A stretch of DNA of 56,997 bases from Candidatus Aminicenantota bacterium (GCA_026393975.1 JAPKZD010000020.1:1-56997), one strand, 5' to 3'. Shown: positions 17,036-26,736, numbered from the stretch's first letter. Notes: generated by a model from the letters alone, not told the origin. Made by a program: numbers and translations.

Positions 17036-19738
17036 ATGACGCCCCGCCCGCCGGTTCGTCTGCGCTGCGAGTATCTCACCGCGCCGCTCGGCGTGGACAC
17101 GCAGACGCCCCGCTTTTCGTGGCTCGTCGAAAGCCCGGCGCGGGGGGGCCGCCCAAAGGCCTTCCAGGTCCTCGTCTCATCCGCCCGCGAGCTTCTCCAG
17201 AGCGACATCGGTGATTTCTGGGACACGGGGATGATCGACGCGGAACAAACGCCGCACCTCGAGTACCGCGGGGAAGCGCTCCTGAGCTGCGCCCGCTACT
17301 TCTGGAAGGTCCGCTGGTGGGACCGGGACGGAGCCGCCAGCCCCTGGAGCGAGCCGACTTCCTTCGTCACGGGATTCCTCTATGAGGGAGACTGGAAGCC
17401 CAAATGGATCGGTGCGCGTCAGGTCCGGGAGTTCCGGTCCAAGGGCACGGTCCTCCTCGGACACCCCGGCGCCGACGAAACCCAGGCTTGCGCCGTCTAC
17501 TTGAGAAGGGAGTTCGGGCTCAAAGAAAAGGCCTCTCTGGCCATGATCTTCATCTCCGGCCTGGGCCACTACGAACTGCGCCTGAACGGCGCTAAGGTCG
17601 GCTTGAGCGTTCTCGACCCGGGCTGGACGGACTATAGAAAAAAATCCCTCTACGCCTCCTACGACGTGACCGCGCTCGTCCGGGACAAGAACGCAATCGG
17701 CGTCATCCTCGGAAACGGCCGTCACATCAGAAGCTACGGGTACGAAGCCCCCAAGCTCACCTGCCGCATCGAGGTCGAGCATGAGAGCGGCGAGCGGACG
17801 GTCCTTTTCTCGGACGATAACTGGAAGACGTCTTCCGGCCCCCTCCAAGAAAACGGCCTGTATTTCGGCGAACGGCTCGATGCGCGCGTGCTCGTCGACG
17901 GCTGGGACAAGCCGGGTTTCGACGACTCGGCCTGGGACGGGGCCCTGGCCGTCGCCGGATATCCCCTCGTTTCCCAGATGATGCCGCCCGTCCGCGTGAC
18001 CGAACGCCTCGCCCCGAGATCCGTCACCCGTCTCGCCTCCGGCGCCTTCGTCTTCGACTTCGGACAGAATTTCACCGGCTGGGTCCGCCTCCAGATCGAG
18101 GGGCCGAAAGGCACCGAGGTCAGGCTCCGGCACGCCGAGCTCCTCAACGACGACGGGACGCTCAACTTCGGGCCCAATGAAAACGCCGAGGCCACGGACG
18201 TCTACATCCTCAGAGGCGGCGGGCCCGAAATCTACGAGCCGCGCTTCACGTACCACGGTTTCCGTTACGCCGAGATGACCGGGTTCCCGGGCGAGCCCGG
18301 GCCCGGCGCTCTCGAGGGATGTTTCGCCCACTCCGACGTCGAGAGAACCGGGACGTTCAACTGTTCGAACGAACTCCTCAACCGCGTCCACCGGAACATC
18401 GTCTGGGGCCAGCTTTCCAACCTCATGAGCATCCCGACCGACTGCCCCCAACGGGACGAACGTCACGGCTGGCTCGGCGACGCCCACCTTTCGGCCGAGG
18501 AGGCCGTCTTCAACTTCGAAATGGCGGCTTTTTACGCCAAATTCCTCGACGACATCCGGCTGGCCCAGAGAGACGACGGGAGCCTGCCCGACGTCGTCCC
18601 CCCTTACCTCCCCCGCCTCTACCCCGCCGACCCGGCCTGGAGCTCGGCCTACCCGACGCTTGTCTGGCTTCTCTGGGAGCACTACGCGGACGGCCGGGTC
18701 GTCGCCAAGCACTACGCCACCCTTAAGAAATACATCGACTTCCTCGGCCAGAACGCCGACCGGCTGATCGTCCGGAAGCTCGGCAAGTACGGCGACTGGT
18801 GTCCGCCCGGAAGCATCGTCCCCAAGAAAACGCCGGTAGACTTGACCTCAACCTGGTACTACTATCACGATGTCCTCATCGTCGCGCGCCTGGCCACGGT
18901 CCTCGGCCGCAACGAAGATGTCCTGCAGTACACGAAGCTCGCCGAGTCCATCGCAGCCGCTTTCAACGACACGTTCCTCGGCGAGACGCAGTACGCCGCG
19001 ATCCGCGTCAGTCCTGTCGACAACTACCCCAACCAGACCTCCAACGCCCTGCCGCTTTACTTGAACATGGTCCCGGCCGAGAAAAAGGACAAGATCCTGG
19101 CCAGCCTCCTCCAGAGCGTCATCCGCCAGCAGGATTACCATGTCGACACGGGAATCCTGGGGACGCGCTACATCCTGGACGTCCTGACCGACAACGACCA
19201 GGCCGAGGTCGCCTATCGCATGGCGACCCAGAAGAGCTACCCGGGCTGGGGTTACATGCTCGCCGAGGGCGCCACGACGCTCTGGGAAAGATGGGAGAAA
19301 CTCACCGGCCACGCTATGAATTCCCAGAACCACATCATGCTGGGCAGCATCGACGCCTGGTTCTACCGGGTGATCGCCGGCCTGAGCCCGGTCCTCCCGG
19401 GCTGGAAGGCCGTCCGGGTCCGGCCGCACATCCTTGGCGACCTCGCCTTCGCCGAAGCGAAGCTAGAAACCGTCGCCGGGATGGTTCGCTCGGCGTGGGA
19501 CAAAGCCGAAAATTCGTTTTCCATGGAAGTTTCTATCCCGGTCGGCGCCGTCGGGGAGGTCCATGTCCCCCTGCTCTGGCACGGAGCCCATATCTTCGAA
19601 TCCGGAAAGCTCCTCTGGAGGGCGGGACACGCCGTCGACTCCGCCCTCGAGGTGGTCCTGGCCGGCGACGACGGGAAACGCGCCGTCTTCAAGACAGGGA
19701 GCGGCGACTACAGATTCGAGCTGAAGAAGAGCGGGTGA
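17036..19738 (+). CDS. Alpha-L-rhamnosidase, glycoside hydrolase family 78
   Basis: The 900-residue enzyme is the right size for GH78. It has N-terminal Ig-like and beta-sandwich domains (about 5-320), an (alpha/alpha)6 catalytic barrel (about 420-800) and a C-terminal beta domain. The general-acid motif DCPQRDERHGWLGDA includes E475, and the general base candidate is E751 in GATTLWERW. The enzyme releases L-rhamnose from glycosides, which rhaA and rhaB would then process. No signal peptide is visible, so it is probably cytoplasmic and acts on imported oligosaccharides. I use the ATG at 17036 because GGGAGG lies just before it; another ATG at 17024 overlaps that site. Confidence 0.92.
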   Translation: MTPRPPVRLRCEYLTAPLGVDTQTPRFSWLVESPARGGRPKAFQVLVSSARELLQSDIGDFWDTGMIDAEQTPHLEYRGEALLSCARYFWKVRWWDRDGAASPWSEPTSFVTGFLYEGDWKPKWIGARQVREFRSKGTVLLGHPGADETQACAVYLRREFGLKEKASLAMIFISGLGHYELRLNGAKVGLSVLDPGWTDYRKKSLYASYDVTALVRDKNAIGVILGNGRHIRSYGYEAPKLTCRIEVEHESGERTVLFSDDNWKTSSGPLQENGLYFGERLDARVLVDGWDKPGFDDSAWDGALAVAGYPLVSQMMPPVRVTERLAPRSVTRLASGAFVFDFGQNFTGWVRLQIEGPKGTEVRLRHAELLNDDGTLNFGPNENAEATDVYILRGGGPEIYEPRFTYHGFRYAEMTGFPGEPGPGALEGCFAHSDVERTGTFNCSNELLNRVHRNIVWGQLSNLMSIPTDCPQRDERHGWLGDAHLSAEEAVFNFEMAAFYAKFLDDIRLAQRDDGSLPDVVPPYLPRLYPADPAWSSAYPTLVWLLWEHYADGRVVAKHYATLKKYIDFLGQNADRLIVRKLGKYGDWCPPGSIVPKKTPVDLTSTWYYYHDVLIVARLATVLGRNEDVLQYTKLAESIAAAFNDTFLGETQYAAIRVSPVDNYPNQTSNALPLYLNMVPAEKKDKILASLLQSVIRQQDYHVDTGILGTRYILDVLTDNDQAEVAYRMATQKSYPGWGYMLAEGATTLWERWEKLTGHAMNSQNHIMLGSIDAWFYRVIAGLSPVLPGWKAVRVRPHILGDLAFAEAKLETVAGMVRSAWDKAENSFSMEVSIPVGAVGEVHVPLLWHGAHIFESGKLLWRAGHAVDSALEVVLAGDDGKRAVFKTGSGDYRFELKKSG

Positions 19739-19753
19739 ACGGGCCCTGCCGCG

Positions 19754-21154
19754 TCAGTAGAGATATTTCTTGAAGAGCCGGGCCGTCTCCCCGTAGGCCT
19801 CGATCGTCCGGTCGATATCCTTGTCGCCGTGCGCGACCGAGACGGAGCCGCCGCCGTGGACGGCATTGACGCCGTTGACAAGCAGGGCGAGTTTCAGGAT
19901 CTCCTCCCTCAACGCGACATTCGTCCGCCGGTCGTCGTATATCTCCTCGGGGTTTTTGTACGTCAAGCCCGCCTCGCGGGGGAAATGGACCATGAAGAGA
20001 GAGCTCCCCGGGACGACGTCGTTCCCGTAACCGGTGCACCGGGCCGGAACGCCCTCATCGGCGAAGGCGCGCTCGATCGCCCGGCGGAGTTTCTCCCCCG
20101 AGCGGGCGAGCTTGGGGTAGATCGTCGAAGCGCCGCGGACGAGGTGGCCGAGCATGATCAACCCGGCTTTCATGTATTCCGAGTGCGCGGAGAACGTCCC
20201 CCCCTCGAAAAGGACTCTGCCGCCGGGGCCCCGGGCGCGGCCGCATCCCTCCATGTCCTCACGGGAACCGACGACCGCAGACACGGCATGTCCCCCGCCG
20301 ATGATCTTCCCGAAGGCCGTCAGGTCCGGCCGGACGCCGTAGAGCGTCTGGACGCCCGACGGGCAGAAGCGGAACCCGGAGATGATCTCGTCGAAGACGA
20401 GCAGGATACCCTTTTGCGCGGTCAGTCGCCGGGCCAGCTCGATGTATTCTTTCGAAGCCGGAAGGAAACCGCCCACGCCGAGGAACGGCTCGACGATGAA
20501 GCAGGCGATCCGGTCGCCATTTTCCTTGATGATCCTTTGGAGGTCATCGCAATCGTTGAACCGCGTCACCAGCGTCCGCCGGACGATGTCGTCGAGCAGG
20601 CCGGCCGACTCCCGGCCTTCAAAACCCACGTCGGCATGGAACTTGACACCTTTGAGGAGGTAGGGCGATGAACCGTGCCAGCCGCCGCCGATCTTCAGGA
20701 CGTGGTCCCGGCCCGTCAGCCCCTGGGCGAGCATGACGGCGTACATCGTGGCCAGCGTCCCGGAAGTGGTGAAACGGACCTTGGCCTCCTTCCCTCCGAG
20801 CTTCCGGACGAGCGTCTCGGCCAGCTCGATCTGGTGGCTTGCTTCGAAACCCGTGTGGAGGGCGCCGCGGCCGAGGCAGGCCGCCATCTCACGGCGGATG
20901 AGCTTGGGGTTGTGGCCGAGGACATTGGCGTAATGCCCCTGCCAATAGTCGATATAGGTGTTGCCGTCGACGTCCCGGACGACCGGCCCCTCGGCAGCCG
21001 CGGCGAAAAAGGGATAGGGCCGCCACAGCCGGTTCGAATGGCTTCCCCCCTCGACCATGACCTTTTCGGCCCGGTGGAAGACCGCCCGGCTCTTGGCCGT
21101 TTTTTTCCTGTACTCCTTGACCAGATGGCCGCGGAGCCTGTCCATTCCTGTCAT
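19754..21154 (-). CDS. Class III aminotransferase, glutamate-1-semialdehyde aminomutase-like
   Basis: The protein is 466 residues from the chosen start. Class III PLP-fold landmarks are GNTYIDYWQGHYANVLGHN, the PLP-phosphate region FTTSGTLATMYAV, the aspartate motif LLVFDEIISGFRF, and the Schiff-base lysine in LTAFGKIIGGGHAVSAV. It resembles HemL, but HemL is shorter (about 430), and here it stands alone without haem genes, so a sugar or amino-acid aminotransferase or mutase role is equally possible. An upstream ATG at 21178 lies inside the predicted -10 box; the ATGs at 21154 or 21145 are therefore better starts. It is divergent from the phosphatase-superfamily operon. Confidence 0.82.
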   Translation of the reverse strand: MTGMDRLRGHLVKEYRKKTAKSRAVFHRAEKVMVEGGSHSNRLWRPYPFFAAAAEGPVVRDVDGNTYIDYWQGHYANVLGHNPKLIRREMAACLGRGALHTGFEASHQIELAETLVRKLGGKEAKVRFTTSGTLATMYAVMLAQGLTGRDHVLKIGGGWHGSSPYLLKGVKFHADVGFEGRESAGLLDDIVRRTLVTRFNDCDDLQRIIKENGDRIACFIVEPFLGVGGFLPASKEYIELARRLTAQKGILLVFDEIISGFRFCPSGVQTLYGVRPDLTAFGKIIGGGHAVSAVVGSREDMEGCGRARGPGGRVLFEGGTFSAHSEYMKAGLIMLGHLVRGASTIYPKLARSGEKLRRAIERAFADEGVPARCTGYGNDVVPGSSLFMVHFPREAGLTYKNPEEIYDDRRTNVALREEILKLALLVNGVNAVHGGGSVSVAHGDKDIDRTIEAYGETARLFKKYLY

Positions 21155-21176
21155 GCGCCCTCTCTCAAGAGCCTCC

Positions 21177-21205
21177 ATTTAACAACTGCGGCGGGGCAAA
21201 GTCAA
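21177..21205 (-). promoter_or_regulatory. Promoter of the class III aminotransferase
   Basis: The minus strand reads TTGACT (21205-21200), a 17-bp spacer and TTAAAT (21182-21177). The -10 box overlaps the ATG at 21178, so transcription would start at about 21170 and the usable start codon lies further in. Confidence 0.55.
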
Positions 21206-21215
21206 ATTCCCTTGT

Positions 21216-21244
21216 TTGACCGCCCCCCCGGCTTGGGGTAGAAT
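21216..21244 (+). promoter_or_regulatory. Promoter of the phosphatase-superfamily operon
   Basis: TTGACC (21216-21221), a 17-bp spacer and TAGAAT (21239-21244) give a predicted leader of about 25 nt. No good ribosome site precedes the ATG at 21275. It is divergent from the aminotransferase promoter. Confidence 0.6.
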
Positions 21245-21274
21245 GATTGTTTCAAGGTCGAAAAAAACCTGAGC

Positions 21275-22567
21275 ATGGCCGTCCTGAACTGCAAGAAAAC
21301 AAACCGGGCCTGCGTCATCGGCCTGGACGGCGTCCCCCACGGCATGGTCGTCGAGCTGGCCCGCCGGGGCGTCATGTCGACGATGGCCCGGCTCATGGAC
21401 CTCGGCCACCTTCACAAAATGAAGGCCAGCCTCCCCGAAATCTCGGCCGTGTCCTGGACGAACTTCATGACCGGAACCAATTCGGGGACGCACGGCATCT
21501 TCGGGTTCACCGACTTCAAGCCCCATTCCTACGACATCCGTTTCCCCAATTCCCTCGACCTCAAGGCACCGACCCTCTGGGACAAGCTCGGCGCCAAGGG
21601 CAAGAGAAGTATCGTCATCAACCAGCCCTCGACCTACCCCGCCCGTAAGATCGAGGGCGTCCTCATCTCCGGCTTCGTCGCCCTCGAACTGGCCAAGGCG
21701 GTCTGGCCGATGACCTACCGGGCCACGCTCGAGCAGATGGGCTACCAGATCGACGTCGACACGACCAAGGTCCGGGAGAGCCCGGAGGTCCTCTGGCAGG
21801 AGCTGAGCAAGACCATGGCCGGCCGCCAGAAGGCCCTCAATCTCCTCTGGGAGGAAGAGTGGGACTACTTCGAGTTCATCGTCACCGGGACCGACCGGCT
21901 CCACCACTTCCTCTGGAAGGCCTACGAGGACCCCGACCATCCGTCCCATCAGGCCTTCCTCGATTACTACCGCCACATCGACCGGCTCATCGGCAAGACC
22001 GTAGCCGCGTACCGCAAGCTAACCAACTCCTACGACGGGTTCTACATCCTCTCCGACCACGGCTTCACCGGCATCGTCCAGGAGGTCTACCTCAATGTCT
22101 GGCTGGAACGGAACGGCTACCTGAAGTTCGCCAGGCCCGAACCGGAGGGCCTCGGGGATATCGCGGCCCGGACGCAGGCCTTCGCCCTGGATCCCAACAG
22201 GATCTACCTCAACCTGAAAACCAAGTTCCCCAGGGGGACCGTCGAACGGCCGGCCAAGAAAGCCCTCAAGGAGGAGATCGCCGGCAAGCTCGAGAAGCTC
22301 GAATACCAGGGCCGCAAGGTCGTCCGCAAGGTCTTCTTCGCCGAGGACGTCTATTCCGGACCGCTCGCCGTCAAGGGACCCGACCTCATCATCGTGGGCG
22401 AGCCCGGCTTCGACATGAAGGGCTCTGTCAAGAAGAAGGAGATCTTCGGCCGCTCGAGCCTCCAGGGCATGCATACCTGGGACGACGCCTTCTGTTGGGC
22501 CTCGGACGATCTTGGAGAGGACCTGGCCATCGAGGACGTGGCCCCGTTCATTCTGAAGAATTTTTGA
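21275..22567 (+). CDS. Alkaline-phosphatase-superfamily phosphodiesterase-like protein, cytoplasmic (AP1)
   Basis: The 430-residue protein has the type I phosphodiesterase / nucleotide pyrophosphatase fold. The first metal Asp is D18 in VIGLDG, the nucleophile region is EISAVSWTNFMTG, metal ligands lie in TDRLHHF and LSDHGF, and a late His is in GMHTWDD. No signal peptide or membrane segment is seen, so it should be cytoplasmic, unlike its two paralogs downstream. The family cleaves phosphodiesters or transfers phospho-groups; the substrate is unknown. It is the first gene of the operon, and its stop is one base from the next start. Confidence 0.85.
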   Translation: MAVLNCKKTNRACVIGLDGVPHGMVVELARRGVMSTMARLMDLGHLHKMKASLPEISAVSWTNFMTGTNSGTHGIFGFTDFKPHSYDIRFPNSLDLKAPTLWDKLGAKGKRSIVINQPSTYPARKIEGVLISGFVALELAKAVWPMTYRATLEQMGYQIDVDTTKVRESPEVLWQELSKTMAGRQKALNLLWEEEWDYFEFIVTGTDRLHHFLWKAYEDPDHPSHQAFLDYYRHIDRLIGKTVAAYRKLTNSYDGFYILSDHGFTGIVQEVYLNVWLERNGYLKFARPEPEGLGDIAARTQAFALDPNRIYLNLKTKFPRGTVERPAKKALKEEIAGKLEKLEYQGRKVVRKVFFAEDVYSGPLAVKGPDLIIVGEPGFDMKGSVKKKEIFGRSSLQGMHTWDDAFCWASDDLGEDLAIEDVAPFILKNF

Positions 22568-22568
22568 T

Positions 22569-24695
22569 ATGAAGAAAACGGTCGCTCTTTTCGTGGCTGG
22601 AGCCGTGCTCGCCCTCGCCGCTCCTCTCGCCGCCTACATCGGCCCCGGTGCCGGATTCGCCTTCCTTTCGTCGTTCCTCGTCCTTTTCCTGACGTTCCTC
22701 ATGGCCCTATTCTCATTCCTCTCCTGGCCCTTCCGCTTTCTCTGGAAGGCGGCCCGCGGCCAGCGGGCCTACAAAAAAAGCCCCATCCATCGCCTGATCG
22801 TCCTCGGCCTCGACGGCATGGAGCCGACGCTGGCCGAGAAATTCATGGCCGAAGGCAAACTGCCGAACCTCGCCCGCCTGAAAAAAGAAGGAACGTACGC
22901 CCGGCTGAAGACGACGACGCCGGCCATATCGCCCGTCGCCTGGTCATCGTTCATGACCGGTTCCGAGCCCTCGAAGCACAACATCTTCGACTTCCTCAGC
23001 CGTGACCCCCGGACCTACCTTCCTGACCTGTCCTCGGCCCGGATCGGGAAACCCAAGCGGACCGTCGCCTTAGGAAAATACCTCATCCCCATCTCCAAGC
23101 CCGAGATCAGAGGCATGCGAAAGAGTGTGCCGTTCTGGAAGATCCTCGGCGAGAAGGGCATCTTCAGCACCGTTCTCCGGGTCCCCATCACCTTCCCCCC
23201 CGAAAAATTCAAGGGGCACCTCCTTTCCGGCATGTGCACCCCCGACCTCAAGGGCAGTCAGGGGACGTTCGCGTTTTTCACCGAGGACGCGGACAAAGTC
23301 CGCAAACACGAGGGCGGCGTCGCCGTCCTCCTCGCCCGGGAAGGACACCGTATCCGGACGGAGATTTCGGGCCCCGAAAACACCCTGCTCAAGAAGCCCG
23401 AGGAGATCCGCCTGCCTTTGGCCATCACCATCGACGAAGAAGCGAAGGGGGCCTGGCTCGAGATCCAGGGGCAGAAGAAATTCTTTCTGAAAGAAAAGAC
23501 ATTCAGCCCATGGGTCCAGGTCGCATTCCGGCCCGGGCTGGGGATGAAGATCCGGGCCATCTGTAAGTTCTATATCGTCGCGATCGAACCCAAGTTCGAA
23601 ATGTACATGACGCCCCTCAACATCGACCCGGAAAAGCCGGCCCTGCCGATTTCCCACCCGTTCATCTACTCCGTCTACCTGTCGAAACTGCTCGGCCGTT
23701 TCATCACGCTCGGCGAGGCGAACGACACCTGGGCCCTCAACGAAGGGGCCCTCGACGAGAAAGCCTTCCTCGAGCTGACCTACGCCAACCACGCCGAGTG
23801 GGAAGCGATGTTCTGGAACGCTCTGTCCAAGACCCCCAGGGGCATGGTGGCCATCGTCTTCGAGACGACCGACAGCATCCAGCACATGTTTTTCCGTTAC
23901 CTCGACAAGGCCCATCCGGCGCTCAAGGCCGCCCCCGCCCGGATGAGCGCCGCCGTCATCGAGGAGCTCTATAAGAAAATGGACGATCTCGTCGGCCGCG
24001 TCGCGGCCACCCTCGACGAAAAAAGCGTCCTCTTCGTCATGTCGGACCACGGCTTCAAGTCCTTCCGGCGGGGCGTCAACCTCAACTCCTGGCTCCATCA
24101 GAACGGTTACCTGACCCTGGTCGAGGGCAAAAAGGTAAGCGCCGAGTGGTTCAAGGACGTCGATTGGAACAGGACGAAAGCCTACGGCCTCGGCCTGGGC
24201 GGCATCTATCTCAACCTGAAAGGCCGCGAGGCCCGCGGGGTCGTCGCCCCGGGCGCCGAGTCCGGCGCCTTGAAGGCCGAGCTCATCCGCAAGCTCACCG
24301 CCCTCAAGGACGGCGCGAACGGTCCGGCGGCGGTCACCAACGTCTACGACCGCGATGCCGTCTACTCCGGCCCGTACAAGGAGAACGCGCCGGACCTCAT
24401 CATCGGCTACAACGAAGGATACCGGGCGTCCTGGGACGGCGTCACCGGCATCGTCAACGCCATCGTCATCGACGACAACACCAAGGCCTGGAGCGGGGAC
24501 CACTGCATCGACCCGGCCCTCGTCCCCGGCGTCCTGTTCTCGAACCTCAAGATCAAGACGGCCAGTCCGTCGATCATGGACATCGCCCCGACGGCCCTGG
24601 AGCTTTTCGGGCTGACCCCGCCGGCCCACATGGACGGCCGCGGCCTCATCGACATCGCCGGTCTCCCCGGCACGAAACAGAGGAAGCCATCATGA
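22569..24695 (+). CDS. Alkaline-phosphatase-superfamily protein, membrane-anchored (AP2)
   Basis: The 708-residue protein starts with two hydrophobic segments (about 4-24 and 28-58) containing YIGPGAG, then basic residues and the catalytic domain. Motifs are GLDG (D82), the nucleophile region AISPVAWSSFMTG, TDSIQHMFFR, MSDHGFKSFRRG and the late SGDH. An extra domain of about 150 residues (about 235-380) sits between the nucleophile and the second metal site. AP3 carries a matching insert, so AP2 and AP3 are closer to each other than to AP1. The substrate is unknown. The end overlaps the AP3 start by four bases (ATGA). Confidence 0.83.
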   Translation: MKKTVALFVAGAVLALAAPLAAYIGPGAGFAFLSSFLVLFLTFLMALFSFLSWPFRFLWKAARGQRAYKKSPIHRLIVLGLDGMEPTLAEKFMAEGKLPNLARLKKEGTYARLKTTTPAISPVAWSSFMTGSEPSKHNIFDFLSRDPRTYLPDLSSARIGKPKRTVALGKYLIPISKPEIRGMRKSVPFWKILGEKGIFSTVLRVPITFPPEKFKGHLLSGMCTPDLKGSQGTFAFFTEDADKVRKHEGGVAVLLAREGHRIRTEISGPENTLLKKPEEIRLPLAITIDEEAKGAWLEIQGQKKFFLKEKTFSPWVQVAFRPGLGMKIRAICKFYIVAIEPKFEMYMTPLNIDPEKPALPISHPFIYSVYLSKLLGRFITLGEANDTWALNEGALDEKAFLELTYANHAEWEAMFWNALSKTPRGMVAIVFETTDSIQHMFFRYLDKAHPALKAAPARMSAAVIEELYKKMDDLVGRVAATLDEKSVLFVMSDHGFKSFRRGVNLNSWLHQNGYLTLVEGKKVSAEWFKDVDWNRTKAYGLGLGGIYLNLKGREARGVVAPGAESGALKAELIRKLTALKDGANGPAAVTNVYDRDAVYSGPYKENAPDLIIGYNEGYRASWDGVTGIVNAIVIDDNTKAWSGDHCIDPALVPGVLFSNLKIKTASPSIMDIAPTALELFGLTPPAHMDGRGLIDIAGLPGTKQRKPS

Positions 24696-26713
24696 GCAAT
24701 CAAAAACGGGCCTCCCTCAGCCGCAGGGAATTCATGAAGGCCGGTATCGCCGCCTCTGCCGCTCTCGGCCTGGGCGGCGCCGCGCGGTTCACGCCCAAAG
24801 TCTACGGCCGGGCCCGGGCCGCAAAGAAAATGATCATCCTCGGCATGGACGGAATGGACCACGGCCTCATGACGGGCTGGCTCGCCGAGGGCCGCTTCCC
24901 GACGTTCCGGAAACTTCTCCGCGAGGGCGGGGATTTCCGGCCGCTCCGGACGAGCCTGCCGCCGCAGAGCCCGGTCGCCTGGTCGAACTTCATCACCGGG
25001 ATGGACCCCGGCGGCCACGCCATCTTCGATTTCATCCACCGAAATCCGAAGGCCACTGATCCGGTGAGTTTCTTTACCTTCTCCGCGGCGGAATCCCTGG
25101 GCGCCAAGAAGACGATCCGGATCGGCAAGACCATCATTCCCCTTTCGGGGGGAGAGGTGCGGAACCTCCGCAAAGGGAAAGCGTTCTGGCAGGTCCTCGA
25201 GGAGGCCGGCGTCCCGGCGACGGTCTTCAAGATCCCCTCCAACTACCCCCCGGTCCCCTCCCGGCAGAGGACGCTTTCGGGAATGAACACGCCCGACCTT
25301 AAGGGCTCCTACGGCATATTCAACTACTACACCAACGAAACGATGGCCGTCATCCAAGAGGCCGGCGGCGGCGGCCGCGTCCACGACATCTTTGTCGTCG
25401 GCAACCGCGTCGAAGCCGTGCTCCCCGGGCCGACGAACAGCTTCCGGACGGACGCCCCGGAGACGATGGTCCCCTTCCAAGTGTTCCTCGACCCGGCAAA
25501 CGCGGCTGCCAAGATCGTCCTCCAGGGCCAGGAGTTTATCCTCAAGGAGAAGGAGTGGAGCGGCTGGAAGAGGGTCCATTTCAACCTCATCCCGACCCAG
25601 AGCGTTAGCGGCATCTGCCTCTTCTACCTCAAGGAAGTCCGTCCCAAATTCAAGCTCTACATCTCGCCCGTCCACATCGACCCGGCCCGGCCCGCCCTGC
25701 CCATCTCGACGCCCGAGTCTTACGCCAAAGAGCTCGAGCGGCATTTCGGTCCCTTTTTCACAAAGGGCCTGCCGGCCGACACGAGCGCTCTTGTCAACGG
25801 TGTGCTCGACGAAGAGGAGTTCCTGGAGCTCGACGACATGGTCCTCGAGGAGAGCATGGCCATGCTGGAGTACGAGCTGGCCCGGTTCGACGAAGGCCTC
25901 CTCTTCTATTATTTCTCGAGCACCGACCAGCGCCAGCATATGTTCTGGCGGCTCACCGACCCGACGCATCCCGCCTACGACGCCAAACTCGCCGCCCGCT
26001 ACGGGGGCGTCATCGCCGGAATCTACGGCGAGATGGACAAGGCCCTGGATATGGCCCTGCGGAAGGCCGACAAGGACACGGTCGTGATCGTCATGTCGGA
26101 CCACGGCTTCAACGCCTTCCGCCGCGGCTTCAACCTGAACACCTGGCTCCTTCAGGCGGGTTACCATCGGCTCTCGAAGCCCTGGAAGCAGGCGGAATCC
26201 GCCTTTTTCGACAACACCGACTGGTCGAAGACCCGGGCCTACGGCGCCGGGCTCAACGGGCTTTACATCAACGAGAGAGGTCGCGAACGCGACGGGCTCG
26301 TCGCCGCGGGAGCGGACAAAGACAACCTCGTTCGGGAAATCGCCCAAAAGCTCGAGGCCCTGACCGACCCCAAGACGGGCGAGCGAGCCATTCTCAAGGC
26401 CTTTGTCGCCAAGGACGTCTATCGCGGCCCGAACCTTGAAATGGCCCCTGACATCGTCCTCGGGTTCAACCGCGGCTACCGCATCTCGTGGCAGTCGCCC
26501 CTGGGCGGGTTCCCCAAGGAGGTCTTAGAGGACAACACCCAGAAATGGAGCGGCGACCACATGTCCTCACCGGAGGTCCTGCCCGGCATCGTCATCGCCA
26601 ACCGGAAAATCGCGGCCGAGGCCCCGGCCCTTTACGACCTGACGGTTACGGCCCTCAATATATTCGGCGTCGAAAAACCCAAAGAGATGATCGGAGAGAA
26701 CGTCCTCGAATAA
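24692..26713 (+). CDS. Alkaline-phosphatase-superfamily protein, Tat-exported (AP3)
   Basis: The 673-residue protein has a twin-arginine signal (SRREFMK near residue 10, then a hydrophobic Ala/Gly stretch), which predicts export in folded, metal-loaded form. Catalytic motifs are GMDG (D53), PQSPVAWSNFITG, TDQRQHMFWR, MSDHGFNAFRRG and SGDHMSS. It shares with AP2 the inserted domain and the FRRGFNLNTWL-like segment. The start is fixed by AGAGGAAG before an ATG that overlaps the AP2 stop. A periplasmic phosphodiesterase or phosphotransferase role is likely; the substrate is unknown. Confidence 0.87.
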   Translation: MSNQKRASLSRREFMKAGIAASAALGLGGAARFTPKVYGRARAAKKMIILGMDGMDHGLMTGWLAEGRFPTFRKLLREGGDFRPLRTSLPPQSPVAWSNFITGMDPGGHAIFDFIHRNPKATDPVSFFTFSAAESLGAKKTIRIGKTIIPLSGGEVRNLRKGKAFWQVLEEAGVPATVFKIPSNYPPVPSRQRTLSGMNTPDLKGSYGIFNYYTNETMAVIQEAGGGGRVHDIFVVGNRVEAVLPGPTNSFRTDAPETMVPFQVFLDPANAAAKIVLQGQEFILKEKEWSGWKRVHFNLIPTQSVSGICLFYLKEVRPKFKLYISPVHIDPARPALPISTPESYAKELERHFGPFFTKGLPADTSALVNGVLDEEEFLELDDMVLEESMAMLEYELARFDEGLLFYYFSSTDQRQHMFWRLTDPTHPAYDAKLAARYGGVIAGIYGEMDKALDMALRKADKDTVVIVMSDHGFNAFRRGFNLNTWLLQAGYHRLSKPWKQAESAFFDNTDWSKTRAYGAGLNGLYINERGRERDGLVAAGADKDNLVREIAQKLEALTDPKTGERAILKAFVAKDVYRGPNLEMAPDIVLGFNRGYRISWQSPLGGFPKEVLEDNTQKWSGDHMSSPEVLPGIVIANRKIAAEAPALYDLTVTALNIFGVEKPKEMIGENVLE

Positions 26714-26736
26714 CGACCGGGAAAGGAACAACGGAC

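Noticed and set aside
19754-21154. Haem biosynthesis hemL
   Set aside because: The fold fits, but the length, isolated context and divergent pairing with a phosphatase-type operon do not favour that assignment, so no symbol is given.
23070-26347. Long minus-strand open frames across AP2 and AP3
   Set aside because: Antisense to genes with intact catalytic motifs and no features of their own.
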